Program-made: the position numbers and the translations under genes
DNA from: HGM12587 sp964561705
GTDB taxonomy: Bacteria > Bacillota > Clostridia > Lachnospirales > Lachnospiraceae
Reading direction: 5' to 3'
DNA: 34,417 nucleotides
Assembly: GCA_964561705.1 (NCBI GenBank)
Contig: CAZLQJ010000009.1
Location: 1 to 34,417 of the forward strand
Notes under the pieces: generated by a model
The model's input: only the letters and a program-made list of their open reading frames with translations
The model's database searches: none
What the model was told of the DNA's origin: nothing
Shown: positions 15,966 through 24,437 of the stretch, piece after piece
Numbering within the stretch: position 1 is the stretch's first letter
Layout: each line of letters starts with the position of its first letter

Positions 15966-15994
15966 TTGCAAACTCTGTCAGTTTATTTTATAAT
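15966..15994 (+). promoter_or_regulatory. Promoter of the PHP-yerC-pepD unit
   Basis: TTGCAA (15966-15971), a 17-base spacer and a perfect TATAAT (15989-15994) lie about 40 bases before the ATG of the PHP gene. It is the strongest housekeeping-type promoter seen in the window. Confidence 0.85.
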
Positions 15995-16031
15995 GTAGCG
16001 TATTAAAGTGTGAAATTTAAGGAGATAACAA

Positions 16032-16751
16032 ATGAAATTTGTTTTGGACACACACACCCATACACTTGCAAGCGGTCATTCCTACAGTACGATCCGGGAA
16101 ATGGCGCATACTGCCAGTGAACGGGGGCTGGAACTTCTGGGAATCACGGAACACGCTCCAAAAATGCCCGGAACCTGCCATGAATTTTATTTTCAAAATT
16201 TAAAAGTTGTAGAACGGCGCATGTGCGGTGTAGAACTGCTTCTGGGAGCTGAATTAAACATTCTGGATCCGGATGGTACTGTTGATCTGCCTGAGAAACT
16301 TCTTCGCAAACTGGACATTACCATTGCAAGCCTGCATACACCATGTATGACTCCGGGAACCTTAACAGAAAACACACATGCCTATATCAATGCGATCAAA
16401 AATCCATTGATCAATATCATTGGGCATCCTGATGACCGCCGCTATCCGGTAGATTACCGGGAGATCGTTCTGGCTGCAAAAGAATATAATACCCTTTTGG
16501 AACTGAACAATTCCTCCCTGACAGAAGGCGGTGCCCGTGTAAACGCCAAGCCATTGGATATGGAGCTTCTGGCACTTTGCAAAGAATATGAAGTTCCCAT
16601 CGTGATCGGCAGCGATGCTCACATCGATCATGCCGTCGGCGGACACGACAAAGCGGAAGCCCTTTTAAAGGAAATCGATTTTCCGGAACATCTGGTCGTA
16701 AATCAAAGTGTGGATTATTTAAAAAAATATGTGAATCGTTATAAATTTTAA
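16032..16751 (+). CDS. PHP-domain phosphoesterase (YcdX-like)
   Basis: 239 residues. The metal-binding motif at the start is DTHTHTLASGHSYS (D6, H8, H10), followed by GITEHAP, GAELNILDPDG, ASLHTP, IGHPDDRRYPVD, LELNNSS and the final GSDAHIDHAVGG, the order expected for PHP phosphoesterases of the YcdX type with a trinuclear metal site. The substrate is not known for most members; phosphorylated small molecules are likely. The start has AAGGAG eight bases upstream. The next gene follows after 12 bases, so it is probably cotranscribed with the TrpR-like regulator and the dipeptidase. Confidence 0.9.
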   Translation: MKFVLDTHTHTLASGHSYSTIREMAHTASERGLELLGITEHAPKMPGTCHEFYFQNLKVVERRMCGVELLLGAELNILDPDGTVDLPEKLLRKLDITIASLHTPCMTPGTLTENTHAYINAIKNPLINIIGHPDDRRYPVDYREIVLAAKEYNTLLELNNSSLTEGGARVNAKPLDMELLALCKEYEVPIVIGSDAHIDHAVGGHDKAEALLKEIDFPEHLVVNQSVDYLKKYVNRYKF

Positions 16752-16763
16752 AGGAGATCAATT

Positions 16764-17060
16764 ATGAGCAAATCTGTAAAAACCGAAGCCGTCGATCATC
16801 TATTTGATGCTATTTTGACTTTAAAAGATAAAGAAGAATGTTACGTCTTTTTTCAGGATGTATGCACGATCAACGAACTTCTTTCCCTCTCCCAGCGCTA
16901 TGAAGTAGCCAAAATGCTCCGGGAGAAAAAAACTTATCTGGAAATTGCCGAAAAAACCGGTGCTTCTACCGCTACCATCAGTCGTGTCAACCGTTCCTTA
17001 AACTATGGATGTGACGGCTATGATATGGTATTTTCCAGACTGGAAAAAGCAGAAAAATAA
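16764..17060 (+). CDS. yerC: TrpR-like transcriptional regulator, YerC/YecD family
   Basis: 98 residues, the family's full length. It has the helical Trp repressor fold signature: FFQDVCTINELLSLSQRYEVAKMLREKKTY followed by the helix-turn-helix YLEIAEKTGASTATISRVNR and the YerC-type tail SLNYGCDGYDMVFSRL. Members are DNA-binding dimers whose ligand and targets are mostly unknown; there are no trp genes near, so tryptophan control should not be assumed. AAAGGAG precedes the start. It sits inside a three-gene unit between the PHP enzyme and the peptidase. Confidence 0.92.
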   Translation: MSKSVKTEAVDHLFDAILTLKDKEECYVFFQDVCTINELLSLSQRYEVAKMLREKKTYLEIAEKTGASTATISRVNRSLNYGCDGYDMVFSRLEKAEK

Positions 17061-17083
17061 TCAATCCGAAGGGAATAAACATC

Positions 17084-18529
17084 ATGAAAGTATTGAATCA
17101 TCTGGAACCGGCTTGCGTATTTCACTTTTTTGAAGAAATTTGTGCGATTCCTCATACTTCCTTCCATGAAAAACAGCTGAGTGATTATCTTGTAAATTTT
17201 GCGAAAGAACGGGAAATTTACTGCGAACAGGATTCCTTAGGCAATGTTTTGATGATCGCCCCTGCTACGGAAGGATACGAAGATGTTGAACCACTCATTC
17301 TCCAGGGGCACATTGACATGGTCGGCGACAAAGCACCTGACTGTGACATTGATTTAGAAAAAGATGGTCTGCGCCTTGGGATTGACGGTGACTGGATCTA
17401 TGCGGATGGAACTACCTTAGGCGGGGATGATGGAATCGCCGTCGCTTATGCACTGGCAATCCTGGATACCAAAGATCTTCCGCATCCACGTCTGGAAGTT
17501 GTTCTGACCGTTTCCGAAGAAGTCGGGCTTTTAGGTGCATCCGCCATTGACCTTTCTTCCTGTCAGGCCACCAGACTTTTAAATATTGATTCTGAAGAAG
17601 AGGGAATCTTTACCGTGGGATGTGCCGGCGGTGTCCGTGTTCAATGTGATTTTTCCATAAAGCGAATCCCAGCATCAGGACTTTGCCTCGATTTTAAATT
17701 TGAAGGAATCTTAGGCGGTCATTCAGGCATAGATATCAACAAAGGACTTGCCAATGCCAATGTTCTGGCAGGCAGATTTCTCCTGGATCTGAAAAATGCA
17801 TGCAATTTTGAAATCATCTTTCTTTCCGGCGGTGTGAAAGAAAATGTCATCCCCAAAGATGCCATGTTTTCCCTGCTCGTTGACCCGGCAGATCTGATGA
17901 CGGTACAACAGGTTCTGGACGATTTTCTTGCCCAGATACATACCGAATATGCCGCCACCGATCCAGACACCTCTCTTGTCATGGCAAGTGCAGGGATTTC
18001 CGATGCCTATGTTCTGGATCCGGATTCCAAAGAAAAACTGCTTCTCGCCCTGAAACTGATGCCAAATGGCGTGCAGTCCATGTGTGCTTCTCTTCCGGAT
18101 CTTGTTGAAACCTCCCTGAATATGGGTGTGGTTACCTTATCAGAGGACAATCTGCAATTATGCTTTTCTGTCAGAAGCTCTGTTGCTTCTGAAAAAACAG
18201 GCGTCACCAGAAGAATCTGGACGCTGACCCAATATCTGGGCGGTAAATTTTCCTGCAGCGGCGAATATCCGGCCTGGCCATTGAAACCTGAATCAAAATT
18301 CCGCGATCAATGTGTGGAAATTTATAAAAACCTCTATGGTACAGATCCACAGATCGTTACGATCCACGCCGGACTGGAATGTGGTATTTTTTCCGAGAAA
18401 CTTCCGGGACTCGACTGCATTTCCATCGGACCAAATCTAAAAGACATTCATACCATCAAGGAACGGGCTTCAATTTCGTCCATTGCAAGGGTATGGGAAT
18501 TTATCAAAGCCGTACTGGCATACAAATAA
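17084..18529 (+). CDS. pepD: Aminoacyl-histidine dipeptidase (peptidase family M20)
   Basis: 481 residues, normal for PepD. Metal and catalytic motifs: QGHIDMVGD (H76, D78), GGDDGIAVAYALA (D115 or D116), SEEVGLLGA (catalytic pair E145/E146), then D in LLNIDSEEEG and the C-terminal HAGLECG. The lid domain between about 200 and 400 includes GGHSGIDINKGLANAN, a PepD signature. It hydrolyses dipeptides such as Xaa-His in the cytoplasm using two zinc ions. The site GAAGGGAA is about ten bases from the start. It is the last gene of the PHP-yerC-pepD unit and is followed by a strong terminator. Confidence 0.94.
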   Translation: MKVLNHLEPACVFHFFEEICAIPHTSFHEKQLSDYLVNFAKEREIYCEQDSLGNVLMIAPATEGYEDVEPLILQGHIDMVGDKAPDCDIDLEKDGLRLGIDGDWIYADGTTLGGDDGIAVAYALAILDTKDLPHPRLEVVLTVSEEVGLLGASAIDLSSCQATRLLNIDSEEEGIFTVGCAGGVRVQCDFSIKRIPASGLCLDFKFEGILGGHSGIDINKGLANANVLAGRFLLDLKNACNFEIIFLSGGVKENVIPKDAMFSLLVDPADLMTVQQVLDDFLAQIHTEYAATDPDTSLVMASAGISDAYVLDPDSKEKLLLALKLMPNGVQSMCASLPDLVETSLNMGVVTLSEDNLQLCFSVRSSVASEKTGVTRRIWTLTQYLGGKFSCSGEYPAWPLKPESKFRDQCVEIYKNLYGTDPQIVTIHAGLECGIFSEKLPGLDCISIGPNLKDIHTIKERASISSIARVWEFIKAVLAYK

Positions 18530-18537
18530 GATATTTT

Positions 18538-18565
18538 AAAGGGGACGATTTCGTCCCCTTTTTTT
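18538..18565 (+). terminator. Terminator after pepD
   Basis: GGGGACGA pairs with TCGTCCCC in a compact hairpin flanked by AAA and a seven-base T-run, just after the pepD stop. Confidence 0.95.
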
Positions 18566-18566
18566 G

Positions 18567-18595
18567 TTGACAATTCATCGAATCCCTGTTAATAC
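18567..18595 (+). promoter_or_regulatory. Promoter-like element before the HTH remnant
   Basis: A perfect TTGACA (18567-18572) is 17 bases from TAATAC (18590-18595), which has a TG one base upstream (extended -10). It starts right after the pepD terminator and points at the broken HTH gene. Confidence 0.55.
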
Positions 18596-18628
18596 GAAGT
18601 AAACTTCACTTTTATAAAAGGAACGATT

Positions 18629-18712
18629 ATGAAAACAAGAATTAAAGAACTGCGTACTGCCATGGATATGACGCAGCAGCAATTAGTACAACTGGTACAT
18701 GTTTCTGGCTGA
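18629..18712 (+). pseudogene. Broken XRE-type regulator, N-terminal fragment only
   Basis: Too short for ordinary gene calling: 27 codons beginning MKTRIKELRTAMDMTQQQLV and ending at a TGA in the middle of the helix-turn-helix. The first residues match the start of many XRE regulators (helix 1 and the TQQQLV turn). AAAGGA stands six bases before the ATG and a promoter-like element precedes it, so the control region survives while the body is gone. The following 70 bases show no continuation of the HTH in any frame, so the rest was deleted, not frameshifted. Confidence 0.65.
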
Positions 18713-18783
18713 TCATCGGACACAGCTCATTATCCCAAAAACCAAAGCGACAGCATTCCAATGGACGAAAATTGTAATGTAAA

Positions 18784-18818
18784 AGGAGCTGACACCCATC
18801 CGGTGCAGCTCCTCTTTT
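18784..18818. terminator. Bidirectional terminator between HTH remnant and acyltransferase
   Basis: AGGAGCTG (18784-18791) pairs with CAGCTCCT (18806-18813), and an inner ACACC/GGTG adds to the stem. A T-run follows on the plus strand and TTTT on the minus strand, so it can end transcription both ways; its main client is the acyltransferase gene. Confidence 0.8.
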
Positions 18819-19894
18819 TAGCTGTTTACAGCAATTTTATTTTTGATTGTTTTACGATTTGCAGCCAGAGAGACCAGCTGCGCTCCTGCCATAGAAATAA
18901 GAAAACAGGAAACCAGCAATATGATCAAATAGGTAGTCCCCTCAAAATGTCCATTTAATTCTCTCATAATCCGATGCTGTACCACCTGATGGATCAAAAA
19001 TGTGTAAGAAGACAGATTTCCGATCCAGCGGAAGAAACGGTTATCGATCAGTTTCATCAGCATTCCTTTGCTATGTACAAAAATGATCACCAGCCACATA
19101 GATACCGGTACAAAGAGCACATTATAGCAAATGCCGTCATACACGCCTTCGATCCTGTGGAAGATTTTCACAACAACAATAAATGCTGCCACCGTAAGGA
19201 TTTCTAATATCGTCGCCTTCCACTGCTTCCATTCCATTCCCTTGGTCACATTCAGATAAAACCATCCAAGCACTGCCCCCAGGAAGAAGTCCAGCAAGCG
19301 GTAAAATGGAAAAATATAAGTTAGCCAGTACGGAAAACTATCGCCAATAGCAAGCGGACGTTTGGTAGCCAGAACTCCGACGATCAGCATGATCCCAAAA
19401 GTGACTGCTGCCAGTGCAGTTGCTGTTTCCTTCTTTTTCACACCTGCAAGCATTTTGATCAGCCACGGCGCAAAAAAGCAGATAAACAAATAGGTAGACA
19501 AATACCATGCAACCCCATTATAAGAAAAGAAATCCTCGATGTATGGACTCCAGCACTGTACCAGAAAAATATCCATAAACAAGCGCCGAAAAGCATTCCT
19601 TGAAGTCGGCATATTGGAAAATACATATTTGAAAGCAAGCATGATCAGGTGTAGCAGATACAATTTTTTAATCTTCGAAATGGCAAATTTTGCATTTCCA
19701 AGGATCGACACATCCTGCTCCTGAATTTTGGGCAGATAGTTGATGGCTACACAAAATCCGGACAACACTACAAACATGGATACCCCAAAGGCACCTGTAA
19801 AAAAGCGGACCCCGCAGTGTCCTAAAAATATTTCCAGAAATCCCACAGCCCTTAAGGTCTGCAACGAATCAATTCGATTTTTCTTTTGCAACAT
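18818..19894 (-). CDS. Membrane acyltransferase, acyltransferase-3 family
   Basis: 358 residues. It opens with IDSLQTLRAVGFLEIFLGHCG (the R.....F..H pattern with the catalytic-type His of acyltransferase-3 proteins), then GAFGVSMFVVLSGFCVAINY, and has about ten hydrophobic segments through to LVSLAANRK. Such proteins move acetyl or other acyl groups to cell-surface sugars or lipids from the cytoplasmic side. The start at 19894 has GGGGGAG just upstream; an earlier in-frame ATG at 19918 lacks one. It has its own promoter and terminator and no polysaccharide genes nearby, so the acceptor is unknown. Confidence 0.88.
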   Translation of the reverse strand: MLQKKNRIDSLQTLRAVGFLEIFLGHCGVRFFTGAFGVSMFVVLSGFCVAINYLPKIQEQDVSILGNAKFAISKIKKLYLLHLIMLAFKYVFSNMPTSRNAFRRLFMDIFLVQCWSPYIEDFFSYNGVAWYLSTYLFICFFAPWLIKMLAGVKKKETATALAAVTFGIMLIVGVLATKRPLAIGDSFPYWLTYIFPFYRLLDFFLGAVLGWFYLNVTKGMEWKQWKATILEILTVAAFIVVVKIFHRIEGVYDGICYNVLFVPVSMWLVIIFVHSKGMLMKLIDNRFFRWIGNLSSYTFLIHQVVQHRIMRELNGHFEGTTYLIILLVSCFLISMAGAQLVSLAANRKTIKNKIAVNS

Positions 19895-19937
19895 AGAACT
19901 CCCCCGTACTTCATTCACGAATTTTCACCTGATGTTA

Positions 19938-19966
19938 AGTATACTTGAAATCAACAGATCTTTCAA
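19938..19966 (-). promoter_or_regulatory. Promoter of the acyltransferase gene
   Basis: On the minus strand TTGAAA (-35, 19961-19966) and TATACT (-10, 19938-19943) are 17 bases apart, about 45 bases before the start. Confidence 0.75.
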
Positions 19967-19983
19967 TCCTAAAATCCATGCAT

Positions 19984-21717
19984 TCAACGGGGCAGACTCC
20001 GCTCCAAACATAACGCCCCATACCCAACTCGATTATTCGGTGTCTGGGTAAATCCCGGCAGTTCTCTGGCACCCCTGCGAAGATAGGCTTTCACCTTATT
20101 TCCAAACAAAAACGGATCATTTCCACGGACGATTCCCCATTCCATCAGCAAAGCTGCACTTCCGCTCACAAACGGTGTGGCAAAGGAAGTTCCGGTCACA
20201 CTCCGGTATCCGCCTCCGACAGCCGGTGCCTGAATTTCAACTCCAGGAGCCGCCAGATCCGGCTTTCCAGCCCATGGCAGCACCGAAAATGCGCGGCCTG
20301 AAAAATCCGCATAGCTGTCTGACCGACTGTCATAAGCTGCTACAGAAATTACATTTACCGTTGCGGCCGGAACTGTAAAACTCCCTTCTACGGAAGGTGT
20401 TAGAAAACGGGTACGGGAATTTGCTGTTTCTGACACAGGCAGCCACAAATCCGCCAGATTCCACACAATTTTGACCGGTTCGATCACAATCCTCCAGATG
20501 CCGCTTGGCAGATAGGTTTCGTCGGATAAAAAATCAAAATAGATTTCTTGCTGTACCCCATAAGGTGTCGGCGTTCCAAAATAGATCAAAAGTTCCGCCC
20601 CCTGCAGCCGGAAACGCTGGGTTCCCAGAGTTTCTTCAATCGGGCCTGCTCTTGTACCATCCGGACTTTCTATATAAATCCTAATCTGATCCGTATAAGA
20701 CTTCCACAGCTGTAAACTAGTAGAACGCTGGTATTCACCAATCGCAAATTCCGATAGAACCACTTCATTTTCCCGAAATACCAGTGACTGATGCACGCCT
20801 GTGACCCCTTCGTTTCCCATTCCTACACAGATTACATTTTTTCCAATGCCTGCCGCAATATCTAAATATGCTTCCAAAAGGCTGCTGCCCCGATGATTTC
20901 CATAATTATTGCCAAAGCTGAGATTAACAGCCACAGGCTGCTGCAATTCTACTGATTTTCGTATACAGTAATCGATACCTTCCATCAGCTCAATCGTTCT
21001 GGGAAATCCATTCACTCCCGGAGTGCCAAGTTTTACAACAAGCAGTTCCGATTCTGATGCCACACCCCGAAGCCTTCCGCCGCTCCCTCGTCCATTTCCG
21101 GCTCCAATCCCCAACACACTGGTTCCATGACCGCTGATATCCACACTTGGCACCAGCAGCCGCCCTTCTTCCGCACTCTCCCGGGACAGCGCTTCATTGA
21201 TCTGCTGGGCGCTATACTCGGTTCCACGACTGTATCCGGACGGCGGATTTCCTGGAATCGTCTGATCCCATAAATAGCGGATCCTTGTCGTACCATCCTC
21301 GTTTAAAAAATCCGGATGACGGTAATCCACCCCGGAATCAACACATGCAAACAAAATTCCCCGGCCATTTAACCCGCTCGGGGTATTTTGTACCCTTGTG
21401 ATACAGGCTGCTGCACGTGCATTCTGCAGTGCAAAATAGATGGCCTTCGGCTTCTCCACATAGGTTACCTGTGGAATCTCCGTCAATAATTCCAGACTTT
21501 GCTGTTTGATCTTTAAAATAGCAAATCCGCCGAACAGCTCGGTCACTTCCTCTGCTATCCGGCGGACATTGTCCAAATTTCCTGTATATCTGATGATGAC
21601 TTCCCAGGTATTTTCTGCTGCATCATACCCTGTGTTCAAACTTTCTGAACGAAGACGTTCTCTTTCCGTTGCATCCAATGCAAGATTTAATAAATTTTCT
21701 AATTTCTGATCATTCAT
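19984..21717 (-). CDS. Subtilisin-like S8 serine protease, Csp (spore germination) type
   Basis: 577 residues. Residues about 1-100 are a prodomain-like region (TWEVIIRYTGNLDNVR). The catalytic triad is complete: D127 (CVDSGVD), H197 (SGHGTSVLG) and S511 (GTSFATP); oxyanion-type AVNLSFGNN is present. A large insert (about 290-460), rich in beta pattern, sits between the His/Asn and Ser motifs, as in the Csp proteases of Clostridia, which cleave pro-SleC during germination. There is no signal peptide, as in Csp proteins. Unlike the pseudoproteases CspA and CspC, this one should be active. The gene follows the SASP gene by eight bases in a spore-gene run, which supports a spore role. A related Csp-like protease family exists in Lachnospiraceae outside the germination cluster, so the substrate is uncertain. 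Ribosome site is weak, suggesting coupling. Confidence 0.85.
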   Translation of the reverse strand: MNDQKLENLLNLALDATERERLRSESLNTGYDAAENTWEVIIRYTGNLDNVRRIAEEVTELFGGFAILKIKQQSLELLTEIPQVTYVEKPKAIYFALQNARAAACITRVQNTPSGLNGRGILFACVDSGVDYRHPDFLNEDGTTRIRYLWDQTIPGNPPSGYSRGTEYSAQQINEALSRESAEEGRLLVPSVDISGHGTSVLGIGAGNGRGSGGRLRGVASESELLVVKLGTPGVNGFPRTIELMEGIDYCIRKSVELQQPVAVNLSFGNNYGNHRGSSLLEAYLDIAAGIGKNVICVGMGNEGVTGVHQSLVFRENEVVLSEFAIGEYQRSTSLQLWKSYTDQIRIYIESPDGTRAGPIEETLGTQRFRLQGAELLIYFGTPTPYGVQQEIYFDFLSDETYLPSGIWRIVIEPVKIVWNLADLWLPVSETANSRTRFLTPSVEGSFTVPAATVNVISVAAYDSRSDSYADFSGRAFSVLPWAGKPDLAAPGVEIQAPAVGGGYRSVTGTSFATPFVSGSAALLMEWGIVRGNDPFLFGNKVKAYLRRGARELPGFTQTPNNRVGYGALCLERSLPR

Positions 21718-21725
21718 TGTAAAAT

Positions 21726-21929
21726 CTATGCTTCTTCAGAACTTTTCATGTGCTTTTTCCGGCTGGTCATCATACCTCCTACTTTTCCTGTTTCTTTGGC
21801 AGATAAAGATCTCCAGCCATTTTCCAAAACCTGATCCAACAATCCCAGTTCCTCAGCAATCTCATATTTCAACCGCTCCTGCGCCTCCATTTTGGAAATT
21901 TCTTCCCTTGTGATCTTTTTCTCGGTCAT
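21726..21929 (-). CDS. Alpha/beta-type small acid-soluble spore protein
   Basis: 67 residues. The conserved SASP core is clear: RLKYEIAEELGLLDQV (including the YEIA-type germination protease cleavage site) and GWRSLSAKETGKVGGMM, which contacts DNA. These proteins coat spore DNA and protect it from UV, heat and chemicals. The start at 21929 has AAAGGAG eight bases upstream; an in-frame extension to 21983 has none and would add a basic leader foreign to the family. The N-terminal 18 residues and the KKHMKSSEEA tail are less conserved. It lies between cotH and the Csp-like protease. Expression in the forespore is expected from the family; no sigma-G site was identified. Confidence 0.88.
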   Translation of the reverse strand: MTEKKITREEISKMEAQERLKYEIAEELGLLDQVLENGWRSLSAKETGKVGGMMTSRKKHMKSSEEA

Positions 21930-21972
21930 TTTTAGAGCTCCTTTGCCTTTTTTCTGATTATGACCGATTTTT

Positions 21973-23565
21973 CTATTTTTCATTCAAGTAAGAGGCATAA
22001 TGTTCGTCCAAATAATTCAACCTTGCACTGTGAAACTCCAAAATCGGATCCAGGGATTGATCATGCGGTCCCTCCGGCCATCGCTCCTGATCCCTTTGAT
22101 AGGCACCGGAAACAGTCAGCTGTTTCATACGTTCTTCCGCAAGTTTTCTGACATGCTCCACCGAAAAGATACCATTTCGCAGTTCCTGCCACTTTTCATT
22201 CAATTGCTCCACAAACTCCGTCTGCCGGCCTTCTAAAAGCGTTTCCGACAGTAGAAATCCGTCCATGAGATCCTCTGCCCATTCCAAACGATAAGCGGTC
22301 AGAGAGTCTGTTTCATTGCTGTAACGATCCCCAAAACTATAATTTAAATCCCACGGGATCTTCCAAAGCGTATAATCTCCATCTTCCCGAAGATCTGCAG
22401 CCACATAAAAATTTTTATATTGGTTATCAAAAGCATACAATGTCTGGACAAACAATTCAGAATTTAGGAAATTGTCCAGATCCATATGTTCCAAAATATA
22501 ATTATAAAACGCCTGTGTATCACAGCCGTCTTCCAAATGAAGGAAGCCTGCCACTTCCACATACTCCAGAAATGGACGCCACAATTCTTCCGTTACCGGA
22601 CGGTCCCCGGTTTTGATCTTATGTCCATAAACAGTCCCCTCTTCTACATATTCATCGTCCGGCCATGCGTATCCTTTATAGATCACATCCTCCGTTTTAC
22701 CCAAAGACAACTGTTTAAAATCAATCTTCTCCATGGCGCCATAAATCCCTTGAAAATCCTGATCTGTGACCAGTTCAAAATATTCCAGCCTGGTACCGGC
22801 ATCATACGGGCTCTCCGTCTGGGCTGCCAGTTCATTCCAAAGTTCCATTGCCAGACTTTCCCGCACCTTGCTGGCATCCGGATATAAGGCATTCAGTTTC
22901 CATTCATCATCCTTTCGAAGTCCAAACAAAGATGTCTCATAAGTCTTTCCATGATCCTCTACCAGATTTAAATCCCAGCCCTTTTTGGGAAAGCTCTTGC
23001 TTGTATGTCCCCGAAGTCCCAGATATCCAAAACATTTTGTGATCTCATAGATTTCATTGCTGCTGTGAAATGGATCAAAAACCGTTACTTTACAATAGAA
23101 ATAATCTTCCTCTTCTTCCTGCAACCGTTCCAGATGCATCATCGGAAGACCGGTAAATACGATTTTTCCATATTCTCCAAAGGTTCCGTCAGAAACCACA
23201 AAGGCAAATGCATGTCCCTCCGAAATTGCCTCTTCCATCTTATCCCAATAAGGATCTGCACACCAGTACAGGGACATTCCTTTCTCAGAAACCGTAATGG
23301 AAGCTGTCCACAGCCATTCTGCCTCCGTCGTCTGTGGCAGATAATAGGTATCTGCCGTCTCATCGTAAGGTACTTTTTCTTCCGAAAATAACAGATGAAA
23401 ATCAAGATCTTTCGAAAAATCCAACATTTCTGTCATTGTCTCCTGTTTCTTTTCTGTCAGAATTGAGGCCGCAACGGAATTTTCTCTCTGTCTTTTTCCC
23501 GAAAAAGATACATACAAAAGCAACAGCAAAAAGCTTCCAAGGATCAGATAAAGCTTTTTCTTCAT
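21973..23565 (-). CDS. cotH: CotH-like spore coat protein kinase
   Basis: 530 residues. The N terminus MKKKLYLILGSFLLLLLYVSFSG is a membrane anchor or signal. The CotH domain shows LRGHTSKSFPKKGWDLNL, WKLNALYPDASKVRESLAMELWN, YGAMEKIDF and KIPWDLNYSFGDRYS, matching the basic, acidic and D-x-N/D metal-binding elements of CotH atypical kinases. CotH phosphorylates coat proteins in Bacillus; here the domain would act outside the membrane or at the forespore surface. The start at 23565 has GGAGG five bases upstream; the frame also opens at 23577 without a site. Its beginning lies just past the stop of the HAD gene, and the SASP gene follows after 43 bases. Confidence 0.85.
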   Translation of the reverse strand: MKKKLYLILGSFLLLLLYVSFSGKRQRENSVAASILTEKKQETMTEMLDFSKDLDFHLLFSEEKVPYDETADTYYLPQTTEAEWLWTASITVSEKGMSLYWCADPYWDKMEEAISEGHAFAFVVSDGTFGEYGKIVFTGLPMMHLERLQEEEEDYFYCKVTVFDPFHSSNEIYEITKCFGYLGLRGHTSKSFPKKGWDLNLVEDHGKTYETSLFGLRKDDEWKLNALYPDASKVRESLAMELWNELAAQTESPYDAGTRLEYFELVTDQDFQGIYGAMEKIDFKQLSLGKTEDVIYKGYAWPDDEYVEEGTVYGHKIKTGDRPVTEELWRPFLEYVEVAGFLHLEDGCDTQAFYNYILEHMDLDNFLNSELFVQTLYAFDNQYKNFYVAADLREDGDYTLWKIPWDLNYSFGDRYSNETDSLTAYRLEWAEDLMDGFLLSETLLEGRQTEFVEQLNEKWQELRNGIFSVEHVRKLAEERMKQLTVSGAYQRDQERWPEGPHDQSLDPILEFHSARLNYLDEHYASYLNEK

Positions 23566-23576
23566 TCCATCCTCCA

Positions 23577-24371
23577 TTATCCAAGCTTCGTTTCAAATGT
23601 GCCATCCAGGATCTGGCGTATGGTATCCTCCACCCGCTCCGTATGATACGGACAACTCTTTACAACTGCCTCTTTTCCAGTCTTCATTGCAATAGGATAA
23701 CCTACTTCTTTTAACATTTCCAGATCATTATCATTATCTCCAAAAGCAACGATTTCCTCTTTCCGGATCCCAAAATATTCCTGTAAAAAACGCATACCAA
23801 CGCCCTTATGGCAATCCGGATATAAAATATCCAGCCATTCTGTTCCTGAAGTTACCACCTTCGCCGGCGGTGTAATCTTGTCTTTCCAGTATTCCAGCCG
23901 ATCTTCTACCCCATCTTTTTCATACCAGGCAACTTTAATACATGGTTCTTTTACCTCATCCCATTCTTTTACAATCTGCACATGATTTCCCATGCGGATC
24001 AGATAATCTACATATTCCTGAGTTTTCGGGCGTACATAGGTAGTGGTCGCACTGGAAAGTGCTACCTCCGCAAGCGGATCCGCATCTACCATGCGCGCCT
24101 GCTTCATCAGTTCCCCCTGAGGTGCCTGATACTGAGTCAGAAGCTTGTCCTGATAAAAGACAACCGCTCCATTTTCCCCGATAAACACCATATCCTGCCA
24201 TACGGGAGCAAATAACTTTTTCATATTGTGGTACTGTCTTCCGCTGGCTGCGGCAAAAAGGATCCCTCTGCTTTTCATTTCCCGGATCAGTTCAAACATT
24301 TCTTCACTGACAGAATTATCCCTGCCATAAAGCAATGTGCCATCCAGATCACTTGCGATTAATTTAATCAT
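23577..24371 (-). CDS. Cof-type HAD-IIB family phosphatase
   Basis: 264 residues. Motif I is SDLDGTL (catalytic D8 and D10), motif II ASGR, motif III the lysine of KVAWYEKDG/KGVGMRFL, and motif IV GDNDNDLEML. The cap between about 85 and 180 is the C2B type of Cof-like enzymes, which dephosphorylate sugar phosphates or cofactors such as pyridoxal phosphate or FMN; the substrate cannot be read from sequence. AGGAG precedes the start. It is the first gene of the HAD-cotH-ssp-csp run; whether it belongs to sporulation or is only next to it is open. Confidence 0.92.
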   Translation of the reverse strand: MIKLIASDLDGTLLYGRDNSVSEEMFELIREMKSRGILFAAASGRQYHNMKKLFAPVWQDMVFIGENGAVVFYQDKLLTQYQAPQGELMKQARMVDADPLAEVALSSATTTYVRPKTQEYVDYLIRMGNHVQIVKEWDEVKEPCIKVAWYEKDGVEDRLEYWKDKITPPAKVVTSGTEWLDILYPDCHKGVGMRFLQEYFGIRKEEIVAFGDNDNDLEMLKEVGYPIAMKTGKEAVVKSCPYHTERVEDTIRQILDGTFETKLG

Positions 24372-24393
24372 TTATTCTCTCCTGTTCTGTGCT

Positions 24394-24428
24394 AAAACAA
24401 CGATAAGCACCGTCTTTGCGGTGCTTAT
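24394..24428 (-). terminator. Terminator after eutP
   Basis: On the minus strand a perfect 10-bp stem (ATAAGCACCG with CGGTGCTTAT) is followed by CGTTGTTTT, ten bases after the eutP stop. The interrupted T-run may make it leaky towards the HAD gene. Confidence 0.75.
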
Positions 24429-24437
24429 ACTTATCTT

